A DNA stretch of 64,000 nt from Filobasidium wieringae (Eukaryota > Basidiomycota > Tremellomycetes > Filobasidiales > Filobasidiaceae). Shown piece after piece: positions 13,160 to 25,430 of the stretch (position 1 is its first letter; each line of letters begins with the position of its first letter). Made by a program: the position numbers and the translations under genes. The stretch spans positions 324,290 through 388,289 of the forward strand of contig BCIV01000021.1 in NCBI GenBank assembly GCA_001600055.1, read 5' to 3'. The notes below the pieces were generated by a model that saw nothing but the letters and a program-made list of their open reading frames with translations, made no database searches and was not told where the DNA came from.

Positions 13160-13559
13160 ACCCCATCTGTTTTGTAGATATCATTCCTACCTTGTATTCT
13201 TGGCCCATGATGGCCTGTATAGACCAGCGATCATGCATGCATGGCACTTTCCATAATGACGGCTGTGATCTTGCGCGAATCTTTACGTCATTTGTGATTG
13301 TGACTGCGAATGATCTAGGCGCAGTTGCCCGTTATAGCTGTAAAGATCTGGATTATGCCTACATTTGCGCTCAATGCTCAACGCTCAACGCCATATACAC
13401 CTCGCTGTACGCCCTTGAGTATTCGGTCTCATGCAGCTAGCCTGAGAAACAGAGCACAAAGGGATCTGTAAACACGCCAAGCTTCTAATTAATTGAAGGA
13501 TCAAGGCCCAAGGTTTCCTGATTAGCTCGAATAAGCTTGAAAAGGTGTCAGGATCGAAA
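13160..13559. other. Intergenic region between APM1 and GT71 gene
   Basis: 400 nt without a supported gene; holds the APM1 3' end and the promoter of the mannosyltransferase gene. Confidence 0.4.
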
Positions 13560-15604
13560 ATGCTCAGGCTTCTTCTCAGACCTCAGCAAGCTCTCATTGC
13601 TGGTGGACTGCTCGTTTTTACCAGCATTCTACTGGTTCATACTATATTCCAGCCGAACTACGCAGAGCTAGTCCCCGGGTTTGGGTCAACTCAAAATAAT
13701 AAACCAATTCTGGAGGATGCCGACCTTGGGATAGCGGTCGGACCACTTCTTCCTGAAGAGTACAGAGAACAATATCCCTCCCTTACCCTTCCTCAATCTC
13801 TTCTCGTCTTCCCTAAGCTGCACGAAAAGCTACATGCATTCCTATCTCGGCCTGTCTATTCCTATGAAGAGGGGAAATCATGGAACGAAAACCAATGCCC
13901 GAGAGAAATAAGCGATAAACTGGTCAACCCTGATCAGCTGAACGGTGATGGAGACTTCTGGAGGGACGACGTGACCCCTCAGGTCATCAGACAGAAACGA
14001 GCCGATCTTGTGAACCATCTTGCGGATCTATTGAAGCAAGGGGAAACTGTAGTCTGGCCTCAATCGATGGAACTTGAGGACTCTGAGACCGAGGTAGAGG
14101 AATTGCAGCCATTTAAGAGAGCACCCATCACCCAGCAGCCATCAAGGGGTATCGTTACAACCGGTGGAAACGCCGATACCACAGCGAGACTCATTACGCT
14201 TCTTCAATTTCTGCGCAACGAGTACCACGTCACTCTACCTGTTGAAGTCTGGGCGTTCCCTGGAGAGTTGAAACAAGGATCTGATCAGTGGAGAGATATC
14301 GAGGCTTTAAACGGACAGATCCGGGAAGTTCCAGAATCATACCATCTCGTCAAGGATACCGGAGCCTGGAAGAATTTCCAGATCAAAGGATTAGCTATAG
14401 CCTTGTCTAGCTTTCAGGAGTTGATCTATCTGGATAGTGACAACATCCCCCTCCGAGACCCTACCTATCTTTTCGAGACGGAGAGCTACACCAAAAAAGA
14501 TAGCGGCAAAGCCGTCTTCTGGCCGGATCTCAGCAAAGATCACGTCGATAATGCCATATGGAGGGTGATGGGTACCCCGTGTACTTTGGACGACTTCACT
14601 TTTGAAAGTGGTCAGATTGTTATAGACAAGGTCAGTTCCGCTGCGAATCATCAGCGACGTTTATTGTTGACACTGGAAAAGCATTGTGCAAAAGGCTGGA
14701 AACGATGGACTCAACATGGCTGCGCTACAAGTCGCGGCTTATATGCAAGCCGAGAAAGATTTCTGGTTCAGGATGTGTGGTGTAGGTAATTTCTGTTTAG
14801 CTTCTCATGGTCTTGCCTCTGACTCAATGGGTACTACCTCCTATGCAGGGCGATAAAGATACTTTCGTAAGCAAGACATTTCCTGGCTCATCAGTCCAGA
14901 CCCCTGACGATCATACGTATCTAGCGATGGGCTTTCGTGGCGCTTGACGTCCCCTTCACCAGAGCAACGCGATGGGCTACATGCCTGGGCCAGATGTACA
15001 GGGGAAGGTTTTGTGGACAGTAAGTCCTTGTGACGATGAGCCAGAGACTTTCGCTAATAGCTCGTTTCCTCCTAGTTCCATTCTTCAGTACGAGCTAGAT
15101 CCTGCTCAAGGCGAAACCAGGCAGAGGCCCCTGTTTGTGCACTCTAACCTTTTAAAGCACATCAGTGGAGTTCGCCAAGGCGAGACCTTTACCCACGTTG
15201 TAAGCCTACCTCTCGAAGCTCATACGTAAAGTTGGTACCGGCATTCATCACACCTCCTTATAGAAACGTATGAGTCTCGACAACTACTCGGAGCCAAGTT
15301 TAAATCAAGCCCATATGTGGGTATACTGGGTACGTCGTGTCGCGGTCTTCACCAGTTAGTGACATACTGACGTCGACTCGTGCGATTGCAGGGAGACAAC
15401 CGAGGCATGTGTACGGATGTTGAATTGCGTGATGATGGCGAAGGTCTGACGGAATCAGAGCGAGAGGCTCAGTTCGTACTGACTCAAAGTATCGATGAGA
15501 TGGAGGAACGTCCGCTGGAGGGGTTCGAGGATCTGTTCTTCAGGCAAGGTGGTCGTGCTGGAGGATGGAGAAAGAGGGACAAGCCAAGACGATCTACCTC
15601 ATAG
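13560..15604 (+). CDS. Golgi alpha-mannosyltransferase, GT71 (Mnn2/Mnn5-type)
   Basis: Adds mannose to cell-wall or secreted mannans/glycoproteins in the Golgi, by family. Seven exons in phase (13560-14630, 14695-14781, 14849-14866, 14925-15019, 15076-15199, 15264-15329, 15392-15604), 557 codons. The N-terminus has one signal-anchor (LIAGGLLVFTSILLVHTIF). The catalytic part has IVTTGGNADT, VEVWAFPGEL, the acceptor/donor block GAWKNFQIKGLAIALSSF and ELIYLDSDNIPLRDP with a DSD metal-binding triad, then AVFWPDL, GDKDTFRWAFVALDVPF, GRFCGHSILQYEL and PLFVHSNLLKH. The order matches the fungal Mannosyl_trans3 family. The third exon is just 18 nt and encodes GDKDTF, a conserved family motif, which supports the model. 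An ATG 15 nt downstream of an in-frame GTG was taken as start. Confidence 0.88.
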
Positions 15605-15788
15605 AGATCTGACTGCTTTCATTGGTTGTATATTAGATGCATTACCGTACGTCTGCGAAAACTATAGAATCCACTACATGGGCCGATTCACTGTAACCCA
15701 GAACAGCCGCAATATCCACGCTATATTTGTCGATCACGTAAAATCATCAGCATTCGTCGAACGGACAGCAACAGAATCCCGTATATCT

Positions 15789-17634
15789 TTACCTTTTCAC
15801 CCCCTTTAGTCTGTCGATCTCGACAGAGTTATACAAGGCCAATCCTTTACCAATGATCGACTCCTCCCAGACTTCCTTTTCGACATCTTCGGAGCCTTTT
15901 GTAGCCGTGACAGAATCAGCCGGCGTTTCCTGTTGGAACACCTGCCTGACAAATGTCGCTGGGCTTTGCGGAACGCTGTTCCTTCCGTTCAGACTGAGCG
16001 CGTCCAAGCTTGCTATGGAGGAGGACAGGGAAAGTACCGGATACAGGTTAGGGGTTCCAGGAGCGGTCATGTGTATGTTCCAATTCGGGGAACCTAACCT
16101 ACTTCCATGATCATGCGATACGGGCGTCGTGGTTCCTGAAGTCTCATCGGGAGTTTGTTGCTCGAAGCTCCCCCTGGATTCGGTAGAGCTTGTCCCTGCT
16201 CTTATCCGTCTTCGGACCACTAAGTTTACTGCTTGATGAGAAGCGAATACGCCTTCCACACGGACTACTCCCGCTGGCAACAGTCTTCCTCCGGATTCCT
16301 TTCGTTGTATCGCTCGACAAGCACCCTCATCGATACTAATGTTTGCTCGAATCAGCTTGTGCGGTGGCTTCTATCTGTTGATAGGGACCTACACAACAGA
16401 ACCTGCCGCATGTAGACCATGTGCGATCCACCATTTCCGGCTTTTTCTCCGAATCAATCAGAAGGAATTCATCGACCGCGATCCGACCATCACTCACTCA
16501 TTCATCCTCCTATCCTTGCTCAAGAACCGAGTACATATCGGGACCTTGTCGTTATCGCTCTGAGCATCGTAAGTCAAGATGTCCGGGATGGTTTTGATAT
16601 TGGCAGAAGACATGACCACCGTCGTCACCCCTGCTGCGGTAGCCAAGTCCGCTGCGATCAATTTCGTTTCCATCCCACCGGTTCCTAGGGCAGTTCCTAG
16701 GGTCGCTGTAGAAACTATAAACGAGAGACCTTGATTAGTAACTTGTGGGTGTATGACTAAGTCTAGAGGATCCAATCACCTGTTTCCCGGATTTTGGCGA
16801 CATCATCAACAACCAAGACAGGTTTGGCATCCGGATTCTTTCGCGGGTTGTCCGTGTACCTATCATAGGATCTTATCAGCCAAGTAAACGCAGATCAACC
16901 TCACTGGAAACTCACAGGCACTCGACATCCGTGAGCAAGAACAGGTAATCCGCATGGACCATATTCGCCGTGATCGCACTCAAGGTATCGTTATCACCGA
17001 ATTTGATTTCCGAGACGGATACGGTATCATTCTCGTTGACGATAGGGATGACTCCCATCGATAACAGCTCGGTGAAGGTGTTCTGAGCGTTGAGGTATCT
17101 TTGACGCTATCACCCAAAAGGAATCGTTATTAGCTTCCTTAGTTCATACCCTGGTAGAAGCACTCACATCGCTGATATCCTGCCTCGTCAACAAGATCTG
17201 TGCGATCGGGATCCCAATCATCCCAAAAAGGTTATCCCACATCGCAATCAACCTTCCCTGTCCGATAGCCGCCAACGCTTGTTTCCTCTGTAATCCTTTC
17301 CCTCGTTCTTTCAGCTCCATGCGTCGAAGTCCTACTCCGATTGCTCCAGAGGAGACGAGAACGACTTTATGGTTGTATGGAGGAGCTTGTAGGGTATTTA
17401 TGAGATCGACAAGGGTGGAGAGGAGGGATAACTGGGGGGTGAAGGGGAAGGTTGAGGAGATGATGGACGATGTCCCTGTTGGTGCGTTTCAGGTTAGGCT
17501 CTATCGCTAAAGGAAATAGACTTCTTCGAGCTTACCCAGCTTGATCACGATAGTCTTGCCCTATTCGTTTTTGATATAGCTAAAGAGATCAGCCTTCTCG
17601 AATTCCGAATAATGCGATTTATAGTGCTCACCAT
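15789..17634 (-). CDS. PRO1: Glutamate 5-kinase with C-terminal PUA domain
   Basis: First step of proline synthesis: L-glutamate + ATP to L-glutamyl 5-phosphate, cytosolic. On the minus strand the first coding exon appears to be the ATG alone (17632-17634), followed by GKTIVIKLG joined to TSSI, as in the family. Later segments: [100 protein letters not shown] and [10 protein letters not shown], covering the amino-acid kinase fold. A PUA domain follows: [22 protein letters not shown], then [10 protein letters not shown], a Ser/Thr/Pro-rich insertion of about 110 residues, and [20 protein letters not shown] at the end. The insertion inside the PUA domain is unusual. Proline end-product inhibition is usual for the family. 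It converges with the GT71 gene, with 184 nt between the stops. Confidence 0.92.
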
Positions 17635-18055
17635 GTTGCTGCAGTCTGTACCGGCCCACAACTATAAGCCGCTCTGCTGGATACTGAAAGTAGGAAGTGG
17701 TCAGATAAGCTTTCAGCTATCAGGTCGTTTTTTTGTATTTGAGTCTGAATCTGGAGCGTCTGTTCACGTTTCCCTAGGAATTCTAGAAACCCGAGATGCG
17801 TACGATATCTACAAGTCAACCATATCGCTCAACATCGCGGAAGCAAATGTCAACAACCCCTTTTACGTCACGTCTTCGATGAGCGGATGAATGTTGGCTC
17901 ATCAGGAGATTGAAATGCAGGAGGAAAGATGTTTATATCATCACCTCGACTCAATGGTGTAAAAAGTACAGGTTACAATGCCCCATTCAAAATACGCTTC
18001 TTGTTATTGACTAAAGTGAACCGAAAGAACTGCCCTTGATCCCGAGAGAAACCGT
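17635..18055. other. Intergenic region between PRO1 and aldo-keto reductase gene
   Basis: PRO1 promoter side and 3' end of the aldo-keto reductase gene. Small open frames only; no gene supported. Confidence 0.4.
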
Positions 18056-19482
18056 TTAGAAACCGATGGGGTCCTTGTCGTAGAAGTCCTGGCCCAACTC
18101 CTTGTTGGAGAAGACCTTGACTGGGAGCCACTCGTTGCAGACCTTGAACCTGTCCTTGGTGCTGTTCAGCTTGTCCATCTCCTCGTCAGAGAGCTTCAAT
18201 CCGTCGAGCTTCAAGTTCTCGGCGATTCGGCTGGGGGTGACGGACTTGGGGATGACGGAGACGTACTTTCCCTCTCCTCGCTGCAAGTTCCATACGAGCA
18301 AGACCTTTTGGGAAGAAGTGTTGTGCTTCTCGGCAATGTCCTTCAAAGTCTGGTCGTTGGCGAGAGGAGAGTTGGTGGATCCCAAACAAGAGTAGGCGGT
18401 AAAGTGGATACCCTTCTCCTTGCAGAACTCGACGAGGGCGGTGGAAGGACAGTTGATGTGGGCCTCACACTGGTTGACGGCGGGGACGGTCTTGGCGTCC
18501 TTCAACAAGGTCTTGAGGTTCTCAATACCGAAGTTGGAAACTCCGATAGCCCTGACCTTCTCCTTGGGGATCTTCTCCATCTCCTTCCAGGTGTCAACGA
18601 AGGTCCAGTCGTTGTAGATCTTGCTCTGTCCCTCACGGTCGACGGGGTCTACAGTAGCAAAGCTCATCAGTACAAAGGTCGTTCTCGCGATGAGACCATC
18701 CGAGACTCACCGATAGAAACGGGCCAGTGCATCAAGATCAGATCAACGTAATCCGTCTTCAACTTCTTGAGCGACTCGTCAACAACCTTGGCAACGTCCT
18801 TGTGCTCCATGTTGTCGATCTTGGTGGTCAAGAAGATCTCGGACCTGGGGACACCAGAGTCGACGATACCATCACCGACCTCGGCCTCGTTACCGTAAGC
18901 CTGAGCGCTGTTGTGTGATGAACGATTGTTGGTAGCACGAGCGGATTGTTGAAACGAGATGTTCGAAGGATCGAAACACGCGTGCGGGGGAAAGAAATAG
19001 CGCGGAAGCGGGAGTCGGCGTGATGTCATGACGAATATCAAAAGTGATGAGGTGGCGCCGTAGCAGGAATATGCGAAATCAAGGAAATGGGTCAGCTTCA
19101 CGAAGATGGAGCGGATGTGGGCTAGGGAGCGGTATCGGGGCCAGTAGACCGCCAGGAAGACGGGTCTGACCTCGAGCTCTAGAGAGGAGAATGAGACACT
19201 TACGTATCGATGTGACGGTATCCAGCCTGGAGAGCGGCCTTGACGGCCGTCCTGACCTCGTTGGGCTTGGATTGCCATGTTCCGAGTCTGTACAGAAATA
19301 GACGGTCAGACCAAAAATACTCCCATGAAGGGGAGATCGAGAAAACTCACCCGAAAACGGGCATCTTAGCACCGGTGTTAAGGGTGGTAGTCATACTGAT
19401 CAGAAAGGAGATGTAAGGACGGATGCCATAGCTGCGTAGGACGACCTTGAGATACTCACGTGGACCAGGCGGGGGAAGACAT
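18056..19482 (-). CDS. NADPH-dependent aldo-keto reductase
   Basis: Reduces aldehydes or ketoses with NADPH; the nearest kinds are Gcy1/Ypr1-like fungal reductases. Exons on the minus strand read MSSPAWST, MTTTLNTGAKMPVFG, then LGTWQSKPNEVRTAVKAALQ, GYRHIDTA, QAYGNEAEVGDGI, FLTTKI, DYVDLILMHWPVSI, IGVSNFGIENL, PAVNQCEAHI, FTAYSCLGS and VIPKSVTPSRIAENL. The tetrad Asp (HIDTA), Tyr (AYGNE), Lys (TTKI) and His (MHWP) is complete, and the C-terminal PKS...R coenzyme site is present, so the enzyme should be active. Codon use is strongly biased to C-ending codons (AAG, GTC, CTC), as in highly expressed genes. One intron (about 18908-19203) is some 296 nt, far longer than the others in this window. 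A TATA-like box (gcttatatacc) lies about 140 nt upstream. Confidence 0.93.
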
Positions 19483-20216
19483 TTTGAAAGCCTGTTTGAG
19501 TAGCGAAATGGTGGTAGATTGGGGATGTGGTAGTTTTACTTGAGTAGCAAGTGATGTGGTTGTAGAGGGGGGAGGGGAGTAGGTCAGAGAGCAAAGAGAG
19601 GCTGGCGCGTGTCAAGCCGACAGCTTATATACCACAGGCCAAAAGCGAGGGAACCGCTCACCGCATCAGTTCATTCCGAGAATCACTCCGAGAATGGTCC
19701 GCGTGACGGGGAAATTCACGTTGTTTACTCGGAATTGCGCCGAGCGAAACGCCGGCAGAGATAATTTCGATGCTTCTAGCTAACTTGATCAGATGATCAC
19801 ACGCAGAGCCGCAGGATCTCGTTGGAAGGGAATATCTTCAGTAGTGTGATACCAGCATATGGCATACTGGATCCTGCACGGTTGACGTATCATGATCGTT
19901 CGTAATATCAAGCCTCTATAGTCCTCGATGAAGCGGAGTAGTCCCTCCTCAGCGGCCGATAACGAAGCGATCACCCAAAGCAAGTCTCCAAGTCTCAAAC
20001 GAGCCAATGGACTGCTGTATCGCAGCCGCCGGCCAGACTTGATGGACTTGAGGATGGTCTGTCAACCCCGCTCGCAGGCTGCGTCATCATGGTATCACCG
20101 TTAAAGACGATCTTATACATGTTCATACAAGGAAATCGACAGAGTCATTATTAAGAAAGTCGTCATGGGTATTCATTCGTTCACGTCTCGATCCGATTCT
20201 CGTAAGGCTTTTCGTT
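19483..20216. promoter_or_regulatory. Aldo-keto reductase promoter and SUN gene 3' flank
   Basis: On the minus strand the reductase gene is preceded by a CT-rich leader (several CCCCT/CCCTCCCC copies around 19563-19577) and a TATATA box at about 19623-19629. The part beyond 19.75 kb shows nothing but the 3' flank of the SUN gene. Confidence 0.45.
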
Positions 20217-23200
20217 TCAGACAGGATTTCCATGCACCCGGATCTATGTCGGATTTCAAGACGGTGAGCTTCTCGCTCGGAAAGCTTATGCAAACGACGA
20301 TGGGACTCACCCTGTACACGCAGGTATAGTCTCCACCCCAATTGCTAGCAAACTTGATGATAACGTTGTTCGTCTTCAATCCCAAAGATCGGATCGCGTG
20401 GGGAACTGGGAAGGTTTGGATGGGAGATTGAGAGTGAACGTCATAAGAGAAAGTACTGAGGAGGAACGTGTCTCGTTGAGGAGGGGTGCGTCCTTCGTGA
20501 TGATCGCTGTAAATGACACAAGGGGGATGTTTCAGTATCAAAACCGTTCCCGATGTTTGACTCCTAACTTACGGATTCAATTCGATATATTCTGCCGCTA
20601 ACTGCGCATCGGCCTCGGAAACGAAAATCCACTATAACAGCACTATAGGTCAGCTGCATTGCCCTTGAAAGATCAAGGTCAAGGTGACGTGACTCACGAC
20701 TTCAACGTCCTTTGCGGCACTCGATAACATCTTCTCGGGAACCAACTCCCTCGCGACGTGTTCCATCGTGATATCCCCCACCGCGACCGTGGTGGAAAGT
20801 CCGATCCCCAAAGTCCCTTGAGACCCAGCGAAACTCCAACAAAACCCGGGCTCGTTTCTTCCATTCAACGCTACCCGAGGATCTCTCGATCGTCCCCTGA
20901 ATCCCAGAGCTCCCATCAGTCCAGTTCTAGCAAGAGTAGCGGAGGGGGTCGTTTGCTCCTGGACGATTCCCGCGCCTGCACTTGCGAGAGCGTAATCCGC
21001 TTTGGCGATGGTATCCTTCGAATACCGTAGGAGCGCGTGATCGATCAGTTGATTGACGGCGAAGGTCATATCTTCCCCGCCTTCCGTGACGATAACGGTT
21101 CCACGTTCATTCTTGACAACTCGACTCGTTTCTTCCTTCATCTTTTTCAGTTGGGCCTTCACCTCCATATCGCCATCGGCTGCACGTCTTTCCATATCCT
21201 CTTTTAGACTCCGCTTGACCACGGTAAGTTCTTCCTGTAACATCTTCTGGAACCGATCCTGAGTTACCGTGTTCGAGTAAACCGAACGTCGTCCAAGAGA
21301 ATCAGACAACCATTTCTCCAGCTTCTCGTCATTCTCGTCAACGAAGTCTCTCCAAGTAGGTTTCTCCGCTTGAACGACCTTCTCATTCGACCGCGATTGT
21401 TCAGTAAAGAGGACCTTCATCTCGGACCAGAAAGAAGGATCCATCTCGACCTTGCCGTTTCGTCCATACTTGAAAGGTACCATTTCAGGCAAGACCCTCT
21501 TCAACCCATCCCTCCAAGTCTTCTCGTCAAACATCTTGATCATCTCCTTTTCGACCTTTTCGATCCTCTCCTTCATCTCTCCCATATTCTCACGAACATC
21601 CATCTTGTGATCCTTCATCATCATCTCAACCCTCTTCAGCTCCTTGACGAGCTCTTGTTGCCCCGGTCCAAAGGTATCCTGGAGACTGATCATCTCGCTC
21701 CTAAGCGTTCGGATGGAGGATTTCATGTCCCTAATCTCCTTCTCAACCTGATCATAATTCTTATGATCCCGATCGATCGCCTTTTCTCCTCTTGTCACGA
21801 GCTGGTTCACATGATCGAGTTCATCCCGGGTGACCATCCCCTTCTCCGTCTTCTTTATCTGTTCAGTAAGGGATCGTACTCGGTTTTCGAGTACAGCGAC
21901 TTGATGGCTATGTGCCTGATCATACTGAACCGAGTCGGTGTTGCTGATCTCCCTATTAGGATTGAAACGCCAACCGAGATAGCAGATGCTAATGATCACA
22001 GCGAGGAACCCGATCCATTTGAGCGCGAATTTAGCAAAGTTCCACATCTCGGCCAAAGAAGAAGCGGTCTCGTTGATAACTCTATCGGTTCGTCCGACCT
22101 ATAAAAAATGACGATATCTATCAGCACCTCGGATCACCGAAATCTATAATGCTCGGTCAAAACGTACCAGCCTCTCGTGAACGTCCTCCCCGTTCTCGCT
22201 CTCTCTCGCTACGCTCATGCCCCTCTCCGTCCCCTCCTCTAGAATATCATCCAAGCCATTGTCACTCATCGGGGTCTCTTCCCTCTTCGCCCTCTCCCTC
22301 TCTCGGCCGGGAGTCTGAGAGAACCTCCCCTCTGTCTGAGCATAAGCGCTTCTTCCCGCATCGACCACACTCCCCGCCACCTGTTTGGCCACATTGATCG
22401 CCCCAGCTCCAACAGCTTTGATCGTCTCTGCTGCCCTGTCACCCAATTCTGAGAAATGGGAACCTTCTCGTTGAGATCTGTCTGCCTGTCTCGATCGAGT
22501 CAGAGGTCTTCGACCCGCTCCGATCCCCTCGTCCGAACTCTCATCTCCATGTTCGTTGGGGTTTTGGTAACGATAACCCTCTTGGTCTATATTCTTGGCT
22601 TTCGTGTTTCGATGACGAATTCCAGATCCAATGACGGAAGTCCTTGGTCTGGGGGAAGATTCGACGCTAGTCCTCATACTGCCACTATATCCAGCACCAG
22701 ATCTTCCAGCATAACGTTTGGCATTGTGGATACTCTCTTCCTCCCTTGTCCATTCACGATCCATCTCATTGGCAGAAGTAGAATCTTCCCCTACACCCCA
22801 GGGAGGGGACGATCTGCTCATTGACCTCATCCTCAATCCCCCCACAAGGCTAGTTGGGTTCATTACGATATTGGTATGTGTTTGTCGGAGATTTTTGCGC
22901 GCAAGCATGTCGGCGAGGTCTTCTACATGGGACGGTTGACGGGCGCCACGAGGTGGGGAGGCGGGCAAGATGTCTTGAAATGTAGATTGAGCAGCTTGAG
23001 GTGGGGGGGAAGAATATGATTGGACGGAAGGTGTTCTTTGGGACCTATGTTGAGCTTGAACTGAAGGGTGACGAGGTTGAAGGGAAGTAGGTTTAGGTTG
23101 TTGATCCCTCTTCGTTCTCTCCGCTGCGGAAGGTCTGGCAGTGGATTCCGAATGCTTTCGATTAGGGACGTCTGAATCTTCAGCTTCTAATGCGGCAACT

Positions 23201-23532
23201 CGAGTAGGCGCTCGTTTTCTACTGGGTGTCGAGGCGGACATGGTGCGTTGACTGTTCGATATTGATGTGGATAAGGATTGTTGTGATTCGAATATGGATT
23301 GACGTTGATTGATCGATCTGGCTTGGTTCATAGCCACCGCGGCGCTTTAGGATGGCAAATGTCAGGTGATAGTGATTAGGTAGGTGACAGAAGCAAGTGG
23401 ATCAGGGAAGACGATCAAGGATCAGCTTTGTTTCTCCTCTTTTTTAAAGGGGTAAGTTTATGATGGAATTGAAACTCACTTGACACTGGTGGTATTGGTG
23501 AAGAGCGAACTATAATTCCCTCTCTCTGGCAT
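20217..23532 (-). CDS. Sad1/UNC-84 (SUN) domain nuclear envelope protein
   Basis: Inner-nuclear-membrane half of a LINC bridge, expected to tether chromatin or the spindle pole body to the cytoskeleton. On the minus strand exon 1 reads MPERGNYSSLFTNTTSV (start 23532) and splices in frame into a long disordered nucleoplasmic part (Ser/Arg/Gln-rich, about 400 residues). A transmembrane segment, WIGFLAVIISICYLGW, follows (near 22.0 kb), then about 250 residues of luminal coiled coil (many E/K/R heptads), then the SUN domain: DYALASAGAGIV, PGFCWSFAGSQGTLGIGL, VAVGDITMEHVARE, FASNWGGDYTCVYR and the terminal IRVHGNPV (stop at 20217-20219). The order disordered N-terminus, TM, coiled coil and C-terminal SUN domain is canonical. 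The last intron falls just before IRVHG. Confidence 0.93.
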
Positions 23533-24195
23533 CGAACTACTCGTATAGTGAGGTAGTGGTTTGAAGATGAAAGTAAAGTGTTGTTGTGCTGGCGAGAAGA
23601 TGTTATGGACTAGGTTGAGAAGATGATTGCGAACGTTGAATGTTTGTTGATTCTCTATTTCTAGCGATTCTCGACGCGTTTCCTGTGATGGATTTTATAA
23701 AGAATCGACCAGTCGTCCAACGGTCATTCCAGGGTGAAGTATTCTAGATGTATTCAGTCGCTGTTGTTTACCCAAAGTAGAAGGATGTTAGTAGCTCTAG
23801 TAGAAGGTCAATGGTGGTATGCTCTAACTGATTCGGAGAACGAAACGATCAACGGACATCTTCGATGCATTCTCAAAGGATGATTCATTCGTTTTGTTCG
23901 CTCAATGGCGTAACCTTCAGCAGTCACGTGATCAACCTTGGTTATCTCGCTAACGTAAGGCGTTTGTTTCACAGTGAAACAAGGAGGCAAGGAGGTCATC
24001 ATCAAAGGTGAGACCGATCGCAGCAGGTTGGAGGCGAGTGTATGGATATAATGAAGTGAACAGAGAGATCTCAGAAGAGAACCGCATTCAAGGACCGATA
24101 CCAGGATATAAGCAGCTCGCTCGTTGAGACGGCGTCCGAGCAGTTTTCAGCCACTAGTTCGGCAACAGCTCAATCAACCCCATTTCGTCTTTAGT
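23533..24195. other. Intergenic region, SUN promoter and upstream of short orphan ORF
   Basis: No gene seen. Contains a palindromic E-box CACGTG (23935-23940) and a ggatataag TATA-like box near 24083-24091, about 105 nt upstream of the ATG at 24196. Confidence 0.4.
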
Positions 24196-24279
24196 ATGCC
24201 TTCGACCGACTCTCTGTCCTCCATAATTGATAGTCCTCCTATGACCGAAGACTCAAGACAATCCGGTGATACATCTTAA
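24196..24279 (+). CDS. Very short Ser/Asp-rich ORF, possible first exon of an orphan gene
   Basis: Not recognised. A 27-codon frame begins MPSTDSLSSIIDSPP about 105 nt after a ggatataag box and an AC-rich leader, the same layout as the three following orphan genes. A charged open frame follows shortly downstream on + (about 24300-24420, with KKWDDTDSMSNNP and PEPLKISKPSEGAVKR), but the phase of the obvious GT donor (gtgatac) does not join it cleanly, so either the intron differs or the gene is broken. The opposite strand also has a partly convincing exon series here, so strand is uncertain. Confidence 0.25.
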   Translation: MPSTDSLSSIIDSPPMTEDSRQSGDTS

Positions 24280-24900
24280 ACGGCAGCATTAGACCTCGGA
24301 CGGTCAGCTTCAGCAAACATGCTCTCAAAAAGTGGGACGACACGGATTCTATGTCAAATAATCCATCAATGAAGCCAGAACCGCTCAAGATATCCAAACC
24401 CTCAGAAGGTGCTGTAAAAAGATGAGGTATATCTGTCCAGATCGTTCCCTGTGTCAAATCCAGGGGTCAACCTGTAATACAACATGATATACCTGAATCA
24501 TGACTGATCATCACCAGCGCTCATTTGTTGCGTTCTCAAGTTCTCTATGAAATTAGCCAGTACATATGGTATCAGATTCCAATAGCATGCTTACACGATG
24601 TTAAAGTCTCGAGCCTGAAGGTCGACAACCCGGCCCCGGAAATTAGCGTGCTGCGCGAACGCTTTCTCTGACAAGAGAGGTGAATCACCATGTAGCTAAT
24701 CAAGACCAGACAGAGACAACGTCGACAGAGAATGCAAACCAACCTAAACATCTATTGCATGAGATGTCGCCATCCACACTGGATAGAATAGGTGCAGCGG
24801 CAGATCTGAGCGAGGGTCATCTTCGTGTATACAGGAGACCATCCGCGCCGCAACTACGGCTGGTCAAGGTGTCGTTTTCTTCTGACTGAAAGGATCGCAT
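24240..24900 (-). other. Possible spliced coding exons on minus strand, unassigned
   Basis: Reading the minus strand from about 24.9 to 24.3 kb, exon-like pieces (for example AFAQHANFRGRVVDLQARDF) are followed by good introns (gtaagc...ctaatttcatag and gtgatg...attacag). I could not find a convincing start or a family, and the plus strand also has short open frames here (24680-24889). This is recorded only as a stretch that may hold a gene. Confidence 0.2.
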
Positions 24901-25065
24901 ATCCACGGCTGGTAAGTAAGACGTCATAAGCCAAGGTTATAGATTAGAGAATCGAGAACCAAGAGTCAAGAAGCAAGCGTTGAGAATACTGAGGTCGTCA
25001 TCAACGGGAGCCTTTCGATTGAGGATATCAAATCCCGTCGATCCACGAGTTTCACCAAATCACAG

Positions 25066-25430
25066 ATGTCTTCCAGCTCCAACGCCCAACAATCTCGTGC
25101 ATCGTCAATCGGCACGAGACAGGGAACACTGCCCCAGGATGACCGATCTGACGCTGAAGTAGTAAGGTTGCTTCTTTCACTGCCTAGTGGAACAGGTCAG
25201 GACACAGCTTCTTTGTCAAGGGATGGTTCGACCGCGCTATCAGCGTTCACAATTGAGGACGCGCGGCAGATCGAGATCGAGTATGGGGACAACGCAATCC
25301 AGCAACCAAAGCTCGTCTACCCTTTGCCGAAAAGCTACCGTCCATAGGCGCGAAACTTGCAAACGTATTCACGTTTCAGCCATATTGCACCTTGTATGAA
25401 GAGCTTACTGAACCACCATCGTACATATAG
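25066..25430 (+). CDS. Short orphan protein with Ser/Gln-rich N-terminus
   Basis: Not recognised. Begins MSSSSNAQQSRASSIG. The best model has an intron 25196-25269 (phase 1) joining exon 25066-25195 to exon 25270-25430, giving 96 residues ending AKLANVFTFQPYC-TLYEELTEPPSYI. Without splicing the same start gives a 93-residue frame ending at 25347 (PLPKSYRP). A third frame is also open across this stretch, so which C-terminus is real is uncertain; I favour the spliced one because its tail has a normal mix of hydrophobic and charged residues. One of a row of small genes with Ser-rich starts spaced about 1.0-1.2 kb apart. Confidence 0.35.

Noticed and set aside
18308..18751. 147-codon plus-strand frame opposite the aldo-keto reductase
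   Set aside because: Shadow frame caused by strong C-ending codon bias of the true gene.
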